A stretch of DNA of 64,000 bases, taken from Litorimonas sp964511495 (GTDB lineage: Bacteria; Pseudomonadota; Alphaproteobacteria; Caulobacterales; Maricaulaceae). Below, piece by piece: positions 8,504 through 17,894 of this stretch. Position numbers and translations under genes: made by a program. Positions within the stretch are counted from its first letter, which is position 1. Each line of letters begins with the position of its first letter. The DNA lies in assembly GCA_964511495.1 (NCBI GenBank), contig CAZEFT010000007.1, forward strand, positions 62,001 to 126,000, in the 5' to 3' direction. Below the pieces are notes generated by a model. That model saw only the letters and a program-made list of their open reading frames with translations. It ran no database searches and had not been told where the DNA came from.

Positions 8504-9786
8504 TCCGTTATATCCTTTTTCCAAGTCTGTAAGGCTTTGGCCATATCGGCCATTTCGTCTCTTTTTGTGATTTTTCGCGCTCTTTTGTCTAAAGTGCGGA
8601 ACGGTGGGTCTAGCTTCTTCAGGGCTTCACGCTTATCCAAAATGGCGTCCGGCACCGTACCGGCGCGACCCTTTGCGCGGAGCTCTGATAGCGCTTGTTT
8701 GCGGATAAGGGTGGAATAATCTGCCATAACTCCGGGCTCCCGCCTTGCAATGGACAGAAACTCTGCTGTTGTCTTGGCCAGCGATTGCGGACCCATGGCA
8801 AAGTCTTCGCCAAAATCCTCTGAGGCGCCTTTTTGCGGATCACCAAAGCGCAGGAAAGCTTGCCAAGCTAATAATCCGATCAAGGCGAAAATCAGTATAG
8901 TTACGGATAGAAAAGGCGGCTGGGTGAAGAGCTTCACCATATTCTGACCGCCGCCAATACCGTGAATGGACAAATCTATCACCAATCGGTTTGCGCCAGA
9001 ATCCAACATCAAATGGTTGAGAATATCCATGGAGAATTCTGCGCGCATTTTCGAACTTAATCCATGCGTGTTCATGAAATCAGGATCCGAGAGAATATAG
9101 CTATTCGTGTCTTTTATTTGCGCGAGCACGATTGTGTCTGATTGTGTTTTCACAACAGGCAAGAGATTATCCCCGCTAATGGTTTGAAGGCGCGGAAAAT
9201 AATCTGCGTAAGTCGCGCTTGTACCATTCAGTGTAAATGTGAACTCTTTGGCCAAATCGCCTCCGGTCTTACCGATACGATCAAATTTTATGTCTCCCGC
9301 CAGCGCCTCAAGATTGGAGGCGAGGGGCTCTGCACGTTGTAGGTCTCTATCCTGAATTTTCCTCACCCACCCGGCTGTCTTGGGGGCGGGTACAACATTC
9401 CATTTTGGTAAGATAATTAGCTTAGGAACACCCGCCTCGATTTCATCAAGGCCGTCCGTTTGATAAGCGGAACCTAGGGTATAAATTCGAAGGGCAGTAA
9501 ACTTGCCATAGCTGGGTTTATTTGAATCCAATTCCAAATCTGCGTCTAAATTTTCGAGCAAGAGCTTAAGCCCTGAAAACCCGACGGCAGATGTAGAATA
9601 AGCATGAGCCCCACCATTATTGCGGCCACGCAAATCATCGGCATAACCTAACAGCCCCATAAGGGCTGTAAAAGAGAAGAGGCCAATCAGCACAAGACCG
9701 ATGATAAAGCCTGTCCCCATGATTCTCTGAGAGGTTTTGGAATGCCCGATTTCGGACGGTGAAGTTTGTGGAACAGTGGCGCTCAT
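8500..9786 (-). CDS. DUF4350 domain-containing membrane protein
   Basis: 428 residues with one membrane helix near residues 25-50 and another near 285-305. Between them lies a periplasmic domain that begins with the GGAHAYSTSAVGFSGLKLLLE segment typical of DUF4350, where the fold resembles a GATase/ThuA-like domain. The C-terminal 100 residues are cytosolic, with LSIARREPGVMADYSTLIRKQ. DUF4350 proteins are found almost only in MoxR-DUF58 clusters, as here. The gene overlaps its upstream neighbour (DUF4129) and downstream neighbour (moxR) by 4 bases each. No catalytic function is known; a role as membrane scaffold or substrate receptor of the MoxR complex is inference from context. Confidence 0.8.
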   Translation of the reverse strand: MSATVPQTSPSEIGHSKTSQRIMGTGFIIGLVLIGLFSFTALMGLLGYADDLRGRNNGGAHAYSTSAVGFSGLKLLLENLDADLELDSNKPSYGKFTALRIYTLGSAYQTDGLDEIEAGVPKLIILPKWNVVPAPKTAGWVRKIQDRDLQRAEPLASNLEALAGDIKFDRIGKTGGDLAKEFTFTLNGTSATYADYFPRLQTISGDNLLPVVKTQSDTIVLAQIKDTNSYILSDPDFMNTHGLSSKMRAEFSMDILNHLMLDSGANRLVIDLSIHGIGGGQNMVKLFTQPPFLSVTILIFALIGLLAWQAFLRFGDPQKGASEDFGEDFAMGPQSLAKTTAEFLSIARREPGVMADYSTLIRKQALSELRAKGRAGTVPDAILDKREALKKLDPPFRTLDKRARKITKRDEMADMAKALQTWKKDITE

Positions 9787-10580
9787 GCCGTGGCGGCCTC
9801 TGATAATGTCAGCACATCCTCATCGGGCTCTGGTACAGCGAATTGGGCATAAGCCTTTCGGCAGCGAGAAAAAACCGCCTTATCCAAGCCGCGCCCTCCA
9901 AAATGTGAATGCTCGACCTCTGTTGCAATCAAGGTAAAAGCTTGTCGTGTTTCAGGGCTGAGCGAAGCCAAGGTCGAGATTTCTCGTGACGTCAAAGACC
10001 GTTTAATCATGTTCGGTTTCGTTAGACCTATGTCCTGAATGGAACGGTAAAGCAGTAAATGCACGGCCTCGGCATATTGACCCTTAGCGGCCAAAGCATC
10101 GACTGCGTTGAGCAGAATACGCGCTTTTTGCTGTGAGGGGCGATAAAGCGGTGTTTCGGAGTTTGCTCCGTCTTGTCGTTGACGATGGGCGAGCCGGATG
10201 CCCAGAATCGCTTGGACGACAATATAAAGCAAGATGCCCACACAGCCTGCGACAAATATCCAAAACATGACGACTAAAAGCGGTGAAATGGCCGAAAAGA
10301 ATGAAGCGATTTGCTTCATAAGTCTCTCTAGCCAATCAATTTTGGGCGGGGGTGGTGCTTCGGTCAATTCAAATTGTAAATGATCTTGGGACTTCATTTT
10401 GCGAAAGGCTTGGTCGAAACCTTCCGTTGAAAGGACACTCTGATCTTCCGCTTCTGAAATTTCTGTAGGCGTGTTGCCCTCTTGTTTTGACGTCCCCTCA
10501 ACGGTTTGCGCTGCCGTGTACGAACCCGCCAAAAGCGTGAAGGCGATGAAAACCAAGCTTATCAAAAATCGGCTCAGCAA
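9783..10580 (-). CDS. DUF4129 domain-containing membrane protein
   Basis: 265 residues. It has a signal peptide (FLISLVFIAFTLLAG, likely cleaved after TAA), a periplasmic acidic segment, one membrane helix (about 95-125) and a C-terminal cytosolic DUF4129 domain with YAEAVHLLLYRSIQDIG and SLTSREI. DUF4129 is a short helical domain often found next to transglutaminase or MoxR-cluster genes. The start is a TTG at 10580, six bases after the CorA stop, with no good ribosome site, so coupling to corA is likely. It overlaps the next gene by 4 bases and begins the MoxR module proper. Confidence 0.78.
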   Translation of the reverse strand: MLSRFLISLVFIAFTLLAGSYTAAQTVEGTSKQEGNTPTEISEAEDQSVLSTEGFDQAFRKMKSQDHLQFELTEAPPPPKIDWLERLMKQIASFFSAISPLLVVMFWIFVAGCVGILLYIVVQAILGIRLAHRQRQDGANSETPLYRPSQQKARILLNAVDALAAKGQYAEAVHLLLYRSIQDIGLTKPNMIKRSLTSREISTLASLSPETRQAFTLIATEVEHSHFGGRGLDKAVFSRCRKAYAQFAVPEPDEDVLTLSEAATA

Positions 10581-10586
10581 GGTCAG

Positions 10587-11555
10587 TTATAACCACTTCA
10601 CCAAACGAAAGATCAGGAGTTGCAAAACCCCGATTAAAACAACCAAACCCGTGATATACCAAAAACCCATTGCATTATCGACCCAAGGCATCCCGCCAAC
10701 ATTAATCCCCATCATCCCTGAAATCAGACCGAGAGGGAGGAAAATGGCGGCGACCACAGACAGAACCATCATATTCCGGTTCATCTCTTCGGCGCGAATA
10801 TCGGTCAACTGATCTTTTACAATCGCGCAACGTTCCCGCACGGCATCCAGTTCTTCGGAAATACGGGCGGCTTGGTCTCCCGCATCCCGCAGCCGTAATT
10901 TGTCATCATTGGAGACCCAGTTGAGTGATTGAGAGGCGAGAACGTTTAACGCGTCTCTTTGCGGGGCGATATAACGTCGTAAAAGAATGGCTTTGCGGCG
11001 AAGCTCAGAGACTTGCGACCGAGCCTCATCATCACGTTTTGTCTCTATCATTTCTTCCAGCATATCTATTTTTTCGTTTAAGCTGGTGATGGTCGGCGCC
11101 ATGTTTTCTGCCAAGGCCAAAGCATAGCCGGCAATAAACCCTCCGGGTGTGGGTGAGACGCGTTGCGTTCTAAGCCGTTCAAGCCTTTCTTGCGTCGCCC
11201 GTAGGGGACGGCCGCAAACAGAAATGACACGATTATACTGAACGAAAAACCGAATGGGTATCATGTCCTCGGGCTCGGCTTCTTCGTTCAAATTTATACC
11301 GCGCAGATTAATGAGAACATCTTCGTCTCTGACGATGGTACGCGGCCGACTATCCTCGGCCAATAACGTGTCCGTGGCGATATTGTCGATCAACTCATCG
11401 TCTAAAAGAATTTGCCGTGTGTGGGGGTTGCGGCGGTCAAAATGAAGCCACAAAAACCCTTGGCCTTTTTTGGGTGATGCGGGAATTGTTTCGGTCGAAA
11501 GCTTTTGCGCTTTGCCGTTTTTATCAATCAGAAATGCGTGTTCGAGACAATTCAT
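10587..11555 (-). CDS. CorA/ZntB family divalent metal transporter
   Basis: 322 residues. A cytosolic funnel domain with long helices (LNEKIDMLEEMIE..., QVSELRRKAILLRRYIAPQRD, a CorA hallmark) is followed by two C-terminal membrane helices. The pore-mouth motif reads GINVGGMPW after the first helix, the ZntB-type variant of the CorA GMN motif. ZntB members move Zn2+, in E. coli by proton-coupled import. ATG 11555 is preferred to a GTG at 11576 because AAGAG lies 8 bases upstream. It is the first gene before the MoxR module and six bases from it; whether that link is functional or only transcriptional is unclear. Confidence 0.88.
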   Translation of the reverse strand: MNCLEHAFLIDKNGKAQKLSTETIPASPKKGQGFLWLHFDRRNPHTRQILLDDELIDNIATDTLLAEDSRPRTIVRDEDVLINLRGINLNEEAEPEDMIPIRFFVQYNRVISVCGRPLRATQERLERLRTQRVSPTPGGFIAGYALALAENMAPTITSLNEKIDMLEEMIETKRDDEARSQVSELRRKAILLRRYIAPQRDALNVLASQSLNWVSNDDKLRLRDAGDQAARISEELDAVRERCAIVKDQLTDIRAEEMNRNMMVLSVVAAIFLPLGLISGMMGINVGGMPWVDNAMGFWYITGLVVLIGVLQLLIFRLVKWL

Positions 11556-11642
11556 TGCGTAACTCTTATTTTGCACTTTAAGCGCGAGGTGTCGCCCGTC
11601 AAGCAGGCTGTGGGAATTACTCTTAACGAACGGATTATGACG

Positions 11643-13388
11643 CTATACCTTATCGACGTGAATAAGGGTTGCGGGTAGAAGTCCGCGTAGGGAATTACCG
11701 ATGAAAATAGCCTCAGCTTTTTTCAACTGAGCAATTGATATCGTCGTCTCTTTCGCGCGGCCACTCTCGATCAGGGATTGTCGAAATATACCCGGTAGAA
11801 TATTATTTAGTGGCGGCGTATAGAGCGTACCCTTTTCTTCGATAAACAGACTCGTAAAACTCCCTTCAGCCAAGGACCCATCTGCATGGGTAAACAACAC
11901 TTCATCAATGTTGTGCAAGGCCTGCAAACGGCGTCTTTCTCCATCATAGAAATCACGACTTTCCGATTTATGGGCGGTGATTTGTCGAACCGGACGCAAG
12001 AGATAGGGCGAGAGGCATAGGCGAGCGGGGGTATGAGCCAATGGAGATAGGTCGTAAGACTGACATCGTAAGTCGCCTTTTCGGTCGAGCGATAGGCGTA
12101 TTCTTTGTGGTGAAGTTTTGCCGTGAACAGCGCCCGATAAAAGATGGTGGACATGTGCGGCGTCAAGCGTGATGCGATGGGCGGAAGCGGCTTTGATAAG
12201 CCGTGCCATATGTTGTTCCAAACGTATAAAACCTGCTTGAGTGTCCCACCGCAGAGTTTCAAAAAAGCCTTGCGGTTTTGGTTTGAAAATATCGGATTTT
12301 AAACGACATTCTTCATATTCATCTTCGCCGTCACTGTCCAAAACAATACCGCTACCGACATCGTACCGGAGCGTTCCATCTTGAATTTGTAAACTGCGTA
12401 TGGCGACATTAAAACAAGCATCGCCGTCAGGCGCGATATAGCCCATCGCCCCGCAATAGGCCCCTCGTGGCCCACTTTCCAATGTGTCAATAATCTCCAT
12501 AGCACGGATTTTCGGGGCCCCCGTCACCGAGCCGCAAGGAAAGAGCCCTTTAAAAATATCCGCCCAGTTCACATCATCACGCAAAGTGCCTGTGACCTCT
12601 GAAATCATTTGATGAACGGTCGGGTAAGTTTCTACATGAAAGAGGTCAGGGACTTTGACGCTTCCTGCTTCGCAAAGACGAGAGAGGTCATTGCGTAGTA
12701 AATCCACAATCATCAAATTTTCCGCTTTGGATTTAGGCTCATTTAAAAGTTCCGTGCGTAAGGCTTCGTCATCATCGGGATTAACACGACGGGGCCTCGT
12801 TCCTTTCATTGGACGCATGCGCATCTCCCGACCCTTTTTTTCAAAGAAAAGCTCGGGCGAGAAGCTAATAATATCAGTGCCGCCCAAATGAATGATGCCA
12901 CCATAGCGGCCGGGTTGGCTCTGACGAAAAGAAGCGTAGAGCTTTGCGAGTGAGTGAGAGGTTTGTCCGACCATCGGAAAGGTCAGATTGATCTGATAAA
13001 CATCTCCGGCTTCAATGTAATCTTTGATGGCTTCATATCGGTTTAGATAGTCTTCCGGACGCCATTCTGGTTTCAAGGATAGTGATACAGGCCGCGCAGT
13101 ATAAAGCATATGAGCGGGAGCCGGTTTGGGCGGTGTTTTAAAAACACCCAACTGCAAAAGAGGTTGTCCCGTTTCAGGCAAACGGTGATTTAAAACTGAC
13201 TCTAAAGCATAACCTAATTCATAAGCGAAATAACCAGCCAGATAATAACCGCTTTTTTGCGCGGCTTCTATGTCCGCAAAAGCTTGTGTGAGATCCTCAA
13301 TTTTAAAGGCTGTGATAATTTTTTCTGGACGTGTAAAACATCGGGTCACCCCCGTTTTTTGATCATCCAGTAATACAAAAGCCGTCAT
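11643..13388 (-). CDS. pabBC: Bifunctional aminodeoxychorismate synthase component I / aminodeoxychorismate lyase (PabB-PabC fusion)
   Basis: 581 residues. Residues 1-335 are a chorismate-binding PabB domain, with MRPMKGTRPRR, AENLMIVDLLRNDLSR, GSVTGAPKIRAMEIID and AYCGAMGYI. Residues about 345-580 are a class IV aminotransferase-fold PabC domain, with the PLP lysine probably in HKSESRDFYD and the substrate loop in DEVLFTHADGSLAEGSFTSLFI. Together they turn chorismate into p-aminobenzoate for folate synthesis, with ammonia from a separate PabA that is not in this window. The fusion is a known architecture in many proteobacteria. The gene starts 11 bases after pxpC stops, so it could be cotranscribed with the oxoprolinase genes. 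folE, another folate gene, lies far away at 63 kb. Confidence 0.9.
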   Translation of the reverse strand: MTAFVLLDDQKTGVTRCFTRPEKIITAFKIEDLTQAFADIEAAQKSGYYLAGYFAYELGYALESVLNHRLPETGQPLLQLGVFKTPPKPAPAHMLYTARPVSLSLKPEWRPEDYLNRYEAIKDYIEAGDVYQINLTFPMVGQTSHSLAKLYASFRQSQPGRYGGIIHLGGTDIISFSPELFFEKKGREMRMRPMKGTRPRRVNPDDDEALRTELLNEPKSKAENLMIVDLLRNDLSRLCEAGSVKVPDLFHVETYPTVHQMISEVTGTLRDDVNWADIFKGLFPCGSVTGAPKIRAMEIIDTLESGPRGAYCGAMGYIAPDGDACFNVAIRSLQIQDGTLRYDVGSGIVLDSDGEDEYEECRLKSDIFKPKPQGFFETLRWDTQAGFIRLEQHMARLIKAASAHRITLDAAHVHHLLSGAVHGKTSPQRIRLSLDRKGDLRCQSYDLSPLAHTPARLCLSPYLLRPVRQITAHKSESRDFYDGERRRLQALHNIDEVLFTHADGSLAEGSFTSLFIEEKGTLYTPPLNNILPGIFRQSLIESGRAKETTISIAQLKKAEAIFIGNSLRGLLPATLIHVDKV

Positions 13389-13399
13389 GAGGGATGATG

Positions 13400-14347
13400 C
13401 TAAAAGTGAAAACCAGGTATCAGGCCCGCATAAAAAGCATTGCGACCTTGCAAAATATCTGTTGCTTCTTCGACAAAACAGCGTCTGAAACTAATCGGGG
13501 ATCCGGGAGCGATTTGTCCCAAAAGCCAAATGTCAGCGGAGATAACTTGTAAAGCTCTGGCATAACCGCCGGTGCAATGCCCGTCGATCATGGCCAATAT
13601 AGGCTTGCCATCTGGTGGGATTTGTAAAGTCCCCGGCAGGATTGGCCCGCTGACGAGAGGGGAGGCATCCAGCAAGTCAATTTGATCTCCAATCAGGCGC
13701 GCGCCCATACGGTCTGTGTCTTGAGTGGTGATAAAAGGGGACGTAAACATATATCGCTGCGCATTCGGGCTCAGCCTCTCCCATTCCGAAACAGAGCGGG
13801 CGCGCAAGACAATATGGCGGGACAGAATAGGTGTGTAACCTGTCGGTAAAGATTGTGGGCCGGTATTGTCTAAGTCTGCGGAGCGGATTTCATCGCCGGC
13901 TTTATATCGCCGCCCTTCTAATCCGCCTAATTTGGCGGGTGTATAGGTGGAGACTGATTGCAGAAAACTCTCGCCTTCTAAGCCGCCTTCTACCGCGATA
14001 TAGGCTCGGCAACCGATACGGGCGAAGCTGAATGTCAGAATATCCCCTTTCTTGACCGGTAAAGATCGGTTCATTTCGATATTAAGGCCATTGATTTGCG
14101 CCCACATTTCCGCACCGGAAATGGCAATGCGGGTGTCTTTTTCAAACCGTAAATGCAAACCGCCCAGAGTACATTCCAATGCTGGCGCATCCCATGAATT
14201 GCCGACAAGGAAATTGGCAATTCCGAAAGAGAGCCTGTCGGCGGCCCCGCTGCGCGGGATGCCTAAATGACGAAAACCGGGTCGACCGGCATCCTGCAAT
14301 GTGGTGTGCGCACCACCATTTAAAATCGTCAAAATGACCGAGCTCAT
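13400..14347 (-). CDS. pxpC: 5-oxoprolinase subunit PxpC (biotin-dependent carboxyltransferase family)
   Basis: About 315 residues, the KipA/YbgK-like cyclophilin-fold subunit of prokaryotic 5-oxoprolinase. Family features are GAHTTLQDAGRPGFRHLGIPRSGA near the N-terminus, RSGAADRLSF, YIAVEGG, SEWERLSPNA and a C-terminal GHCTGGYA segment. With PxpA and PxpB it cleaves 5-oxoproline to glutamate at the cost of ATP, disposing of a spontaneous damage product of glutamine and glutamate. The ATG at 14347 shares bases with the pxpB stop (TGATG). Gene order pxpA-pxpB-pxpC on the minus strand is the standard operon. Confidence 0.93.
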   Translation of the reverse strand: MSSVILTILNGGAHTTLQDAGRPGFRHLGIPRSGAADRLSFGIANFLVGNSWDAPALECTLGGLHLRFEKDTRIAISGAEMWAQINGLNIEMNRSLPVKKGDILTFSFARIGCRAYIAVEGGLEGESFLQSVSTYTPAKLGGLEGRRYKAGDEIRSADLDNTGPQSLPTGYTPILSRHIVLRARSVSEWERLSPNAQRYMFTSPFITTQDTDRMGARLIGDQIDLLDASPLVSGPILPGTLQIPPDGKPILAMIDGHCTGGYARALQVISADIWLLGQIAPGSPISFRRCFVEEATDILQGRNAFYAGLIPGFHF

Positions 14348-15030
14348 CAAACGTCTCCTGTTGGGACGAAGCGCACGACGTCACCGGCTTTCAACGCAAA
14401 GGGGTCATCCCTTTGGGCATTGAAAATCGTCAGGGGTGTACGTCCGATAATCTGCCAGCCTCCGGGGCTTTCCAAGCCGTAAATACCCGTTTGCCAATTG
14501 GCAATACCGACTGAGCCTGCCGCGACTTGGGCACGGGGTGTGGCATGGCGTGGATGGTGAAGTTTTTTGTCGGTCGCCGATAAAAAGGTGAAGCCCGGAA
14601 TAAACCCCATCATGCAAACACGGTAGAGTTTGCTGCTATGACGTTTAATCACCTGATCTTCTGAAAGTTTCGCTTTTTTGCAAAGTTGTTCCATATCGGA
14701 CCCATTCTTTCCGCCATAATATACAGGAACATCAATCGGCTTGGGCTTTCTTTCACGTTTGGCCTTTTCAATATGAGCTAAAGCACGTTTCACGGTTTGA
14801 ACGGCTGTGGCAGAGCTAAGCATGACGGGATTAAAGGTCAGCATTAAACTGTCATAAGCGGGGATGACATTTGTCCAGTGTTCACTGCCGCGTAACACAT
14901 CCGCCAGTCTATGAACCGACAGGCAGGCATTTTCTGAATAGCCTTTTACATCATAGGACATCAAAACCGCATTATCCCCATAAGGTTCAATCCGTGGGGT
15001 CAGTTTTGAGGATTTCGGTCTGAGCGACAT
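14347..15030 (-). CDS. pxpB: 5-oxoprolinase subunit PxpB (KipI family)
   Basis: 227 residues, the YbgJ/KipI-type subunit. It has the family segments PYGDNAVLMSYD near the N-terminus, VPVYYGG, HSSKLYRVCMMGFIPGFTFL and the C-terminal SPGGWQIIGRTPLTIF. It forms a complex with PxpC, and both act with PxpA in the ATP-dependent ring opening of 5-oxoproline. The B. subtilis homologue also inhibits the sporulation kinase KinA, a role not expected here. It is 15 bases downstream of pxpA and overlaps pxpC by one base. Confidence 0.93.
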   Translation of the reverse strand: MSLRPKSSKLTPRIEPYGDNAVLMSYDVKGYSENACLSVHRLADVLRGSEHWTNVIPAYDSLMLTFNPVMLSSATAVQTVKRALAHIEKAKRERKPKPIDVPVYYGGKNGSDMEQLCKKAKLSEDQVIKRHSSKLYRVCMMGFIPGFTFLSATDKKLHHPRHATPRAQVAAGSVGIANWQTGIYGLESPGGWQIIGRTPLTIFNAQRDDPFALKAGDVVRFVPTGDV

Positions 15031-15045
15031 AAATGAAGGCCCTTC

Positions 15046-15849
15046 CTAACGACTCACTTCGAGATTATAATTGGACTTTGTCACGAAAGAGCGGATGATA
15101 AAACCTTTAGCTTCCAAGGCCTCTCGGGTTTTCTTTGCTGTCTGGACGGCTCCGGGACTGTCCCCATGGACACAAAGAGATTGCGTTCTAACATCTAAGA
15201 CACTGCCGCTATGCGTGGTTACGCATTGGCTTGTTGCTAAGTCCAAAGCCTGCGCAATGCGTGTCTCATCGTCGCCGAGCACTGCGCCCTGTATGGAGCG
15301 GCTTAAAAGATGGCCGTCATCTGTGTAGCGACGGTCAATGAAACCTTCAGCGATAAAGTCTAACCCGGTGTTTTTGGCTGCGTTTTGCATTTCTGATTTC
15401 GGCCCACCCAAAAGAGGCAGTTTCGGATCAATCGATTTGATAATTTCGGCAATCAGCTCGGCTTTGGCCCTGTCATGGACCGCATCATTATAGAGCGCCC
15501 CATGCGGTTTCACATAAGCGATTTCCGCGTCTTGTTCGGCAGCAATTTCTGCCAGTGATATAATTTGCTCCATAAGCGAGTGCTTGAGAGCCTGAACGGA
15601 TATATCTTCACCCAGTATAAGTGACTGGCGACCAAAATTTGGTTTGTCAGGATACGCTGGATGAGCCCCGATGCTTACACCTTCACGCAAAGCATTTTTG
15701 ATTGTTTGCTGCATCGTATTGCGGTCGCCAGCATGACCGCCACAGGCGATATTGGCCGAGCTGATAGAGGCCAGAATGTCGCTTTCCGCTTGGATCCATT
15801 CAGGCGTATCAGCCTCACCAATATCTGCATTAAGATCAATAAATTTCAT
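15046..15849 (-). CDS. pxpA: 5-oxoprolinase subunit PxpA (LamB/YcsF family)
   Basis: 267 residues. It begins MKFIDLNADIGE, the LamB/YcsF N-terminal signature, and contains SSANIACGGHAGD, GAHPAYPDKPNFGR, YVKPHGALYND and EGFIDRRYTDDGHLLSR, all conserved in PxpA. It is the ATP-dependent catalytic partner of PxpBC. The ATG at 15849 is preferred to an upstream in-frame TTG (15870) because it places the conserved N-terminus at residue 1. It heads the minus-strand pxpABC-pabBC run and is divergent from the TauE/SafE gene, 64 bases away. Confidence 0.94.
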   Translation of the reverse strand: MKFIDLNADIGEADTPEWIQAESDILASISSANIACGGHAGDRNTMQQTIKNALREGVSIGAHPAYPDKPNFGRQSLILGEDISVQALKHSLMEQIISLAEIAAEQDAEIAYVKPHGALYNDAVHDRAKAELIAEIIKSIDPKLPLLGGPKSEMQNAAKNTGLDFIAEGFIDRRYTDDGHLLSRSIQGAVLGDDETRIAQALDLATSQCVTTHSGSVLDVRTQSLCVHGDSPGAVQTAKKTREALEAKGFIIRSFVTKSNYNLEVSR

Positions 15850-15912
15850 CTTTGCGGGTTTAACGCGCAAATTTACATTAGACTATCCCCAAATGACGCG
15901 TCATGAGCAGAT

Positions 15913-16677
15913 ATGATTCAGGATCCAATATTCTGGCTTTGCGCCATAATCGCCGTGATTGTCACAGGAATTTCCAAAGGTGGGTTTGGGGGATTGGCCG
16001 TGTTTGCCGTGCCGCTTATGGCGTTGACCGTTTCGCCTATTCAAGCCGCTGGAATTATGTTGCCAATCTTAATTGTCATGGATTGGGTCAGTCTGTGGGC
16101 TTATCGCAAATCATGGAGTAAAAAGCTCTTATGGATTATGCTGCCGGGTGCTGTTCTCGGTATTGCAGTGGGCGGATTACTCGCTGGCTATGTCGATGAA
16201 AAGGCCACGCGAATTGTTGTGGGGGTTATTGCGATTGCCTTTCCAGTTCATGCCGTGAGCGGCGCCATATTGGGTCGTAATGCTAATCATAAGCCTCGCA
16301 GGACTTTTCTTTGGAATAAACCCTTAGGTGCGGCGGCTGGATTTGTAGCAGGCTTTACGAGTTTCATTGCCCATGCCGGAGGGCCGCCGTTTCAGGCTTA
16401 TGCCATTCCACATAAATTGGATAAACGTGTCTATGCCGGTACGGCTGTTGTGTTCTTTACAATCGTGAATGCTGTGAAAGTTATTCCCTATGCGGCGTTG
16501 GGGCAGTTTGATGCCACAAACCTCACAACGTCCGCTTTGCTTATCCCTTTGGCCCCAATCGGCGTTTTTATCGGCGTTTGGCTTTTAAAGCGGATTAATC
16601 AGGACTTGTTCTACCGCATCATATATACCCTAATTTTTATAACGGGCTGCAAATTGCTTTATGATGGATTAGTGTAA
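15913..16677 (+). CDS. TauE/SafE family membrane transporter
   Basis: 254 residues, almost all hydrophobic, with seven or eight predicted membrane helices. Family features are the opening GISKGGFGGLAVFAVPLMAL with its glycine-rich first repeat and the second-repeat counterpart FVAGFTSFIAHAGGPPFQAY. TauE/SafE proteins export sulfite, sulfoacetate or other small organic anions. No sulfur genes lie nearby, so the substrate is not known. The last 9 bases overlap the convergent flavoprotein gene, leaving no room for a separate terminator. Confidence 0.9.
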   Translation: MIQDPIFWLCAIIAVIVTGISKGGFGGLAVFAVPLMALTVSPIQAAGIMLPILIVMDWVSLWAYRKSWSKKLLWIMLPGAVLGIAVGGLLAGYVDEKATRIVVGVIAIAFPVHAVSGAILGRNANHKPRRTFLWNKPLGAAAGFVAGFTSFIAHAGGPPFQAYAIPHKLDKRVYAGTAVVFFTIVNAVKVIPYAALGQFDATNLTTSALLIPLAPIGVFIGVWLLKRINQDLFYRIIYTLIFITGCKLLYDGLV

Positions 16678-17850
16678 AGCTTCTGCACAGGCCTCTGCGC
16701 AGGCAACGCCGCTGGCCCAAGCCCATTGGAAATTATGTCCTCCCAAATGGCCGGTCACATCCACGACTTCCCCGATGAAATAGAGGCCCTTTACGGACTT
16801 CACTTCCATGGTTTTGGAAGACAGTGATTGTGTGTCTACCCCGCCTTTGGTGACTTCGGCTTTGCGGTAGCCTTCACTCCCTGCTGGGGTAACGTGCCAG
16901 TGATTAATCATCAGCGCCAAATTATTGAGTGCGGCATCGCTCATATCGGCCAAACGGTGTTGTTTTATGTAACTTGCAAAATAAGCTGCTAAGCGTTTTG
17001 GCAAATATTGGCTCAGCCAGTTTTCGGGGCTTTGTCTCGGGCTTTGTGTGCGGGCCTCTTTGAGGGCCGATAAAATATCTGTCTCCGGTGCCAAATTGAT
17101 TGTGATAGAGTCTCCAGGAGACCAATAAGAAGAAATTTGTAAAATGGCAGGGCCGGATAATCCGCGATGAGTAAAGAGTAAGGCTTCGTCAAAACTTTGT
17201 TCAGGATGACTGACAAGGCTGTTTGTACTGACCCCTGACAGAGCTGCAATCGGCTCTTTCAACTCTCCGGTAAAGGTCAACGGGACCAAGGCCGGAACGG
17301 GTTCGACTAAAGGCAAATCAAAACGCCGTGCCAATTCATAGCCAAAGCGGCTCGCCCCCATTTTCGGAATACTGGGCCCTCCACAGGCGACGACCACAGA
17401 CCGGCATTCTAATGTTTCCTGTGATGTTGTGACAATGAAACCGGAATCATATTTATCCACTCCGAGCACTTGGGCTTCTAAGCGTAAGCTCATGCCTTTG
17501 GCTTCGCTTAGTAACATGTCGATTATTTGTTGGGAGCTTTCATCGCAAAAGAGCTGACCCTTTGTCTTTTCATGCCAAGCAATCCCGTAGCGTTCGACCA
17601 GATCAATGAAGTCCTGGGGTGTGTAACGCGCAAGAGCAGAGCGCGCAAAATGCGGGTTTTGCGAAATAAAATTATCAGGCCCACAATGAACATTGGTGAA
17701 GTTACATCGTCCACCGCCGCTGATACGGATTTTCTCTCCGGGGCGTTTCGCGTGATCGAGAACCAAGACAGAGAGGCCTCTTTGCACGGCGCGACCAGCA
17801 CACATTAACCCGGCTGCGCCCGCTCCTATAATGATCACATCAAATGACAT
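16669..17850 (-). CDS. NAD(P)/FAD-dependent oxidoreductase (BaiN/RdsA, HI0933-like)
   Basis: 393 residues of the HI0933-like flavoprotein family. The N-terminus has the FAD-binding IIGAGAAGLMCAG motif, followed by KISGGGRCNFTN (here RISGGGRCNFTN), a family hallmark, then VVACGGPSIPKMGASRFGYE and the C-terminal TKGGVDTQSLSSKTMEVK and GHLGGHNFQWAWASG. Relatives include BaiN, which reduces bile acid intermediates, and YhiN; physiological substrates of most members are unknown. The gene is convergent with the transporter gene upstream in coordinates. Length and motifs are complete. Confidence 0.91.
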   Translation of the reverse strand: MSFDVIIIGAGAAGLMCAGRAVQRGLSVLVLDHAKRPGEKIRISGGGRCNFTNVHCGPDNFISQNPHFARSALARYTPQDFIDLVERYGIAWHEKTKGQLFCDESSQQIIDMLLSEAKGMSLRLEAQVLGVDKYDSGFIVTTSQETLECRSVVVACGGPSIPKMGASRFGYELARRFDLPLVEPVPALVPLTFTGELKEPIAALSGVSTNSLVSHPEQSFDEALLFTHRGLSGPAILQISSYWSPGDSITINLAPETDILSALKEARTQSPRQSPENWLSQYLPKRLAAYFASYIKQHRLADMSDAALNNLALMINHWHVTPAGSEGYRKAEVTKGGVDTQSLSSKTMEVKSVKGLYFIGEVVDVTGHLGGHNFQWAWASGVACAEACAEALH

Positions 17851-17894
17851 AGCGGGGCTTTAATCCGCTGACCCTATAAGGGAAAGACAAATTC

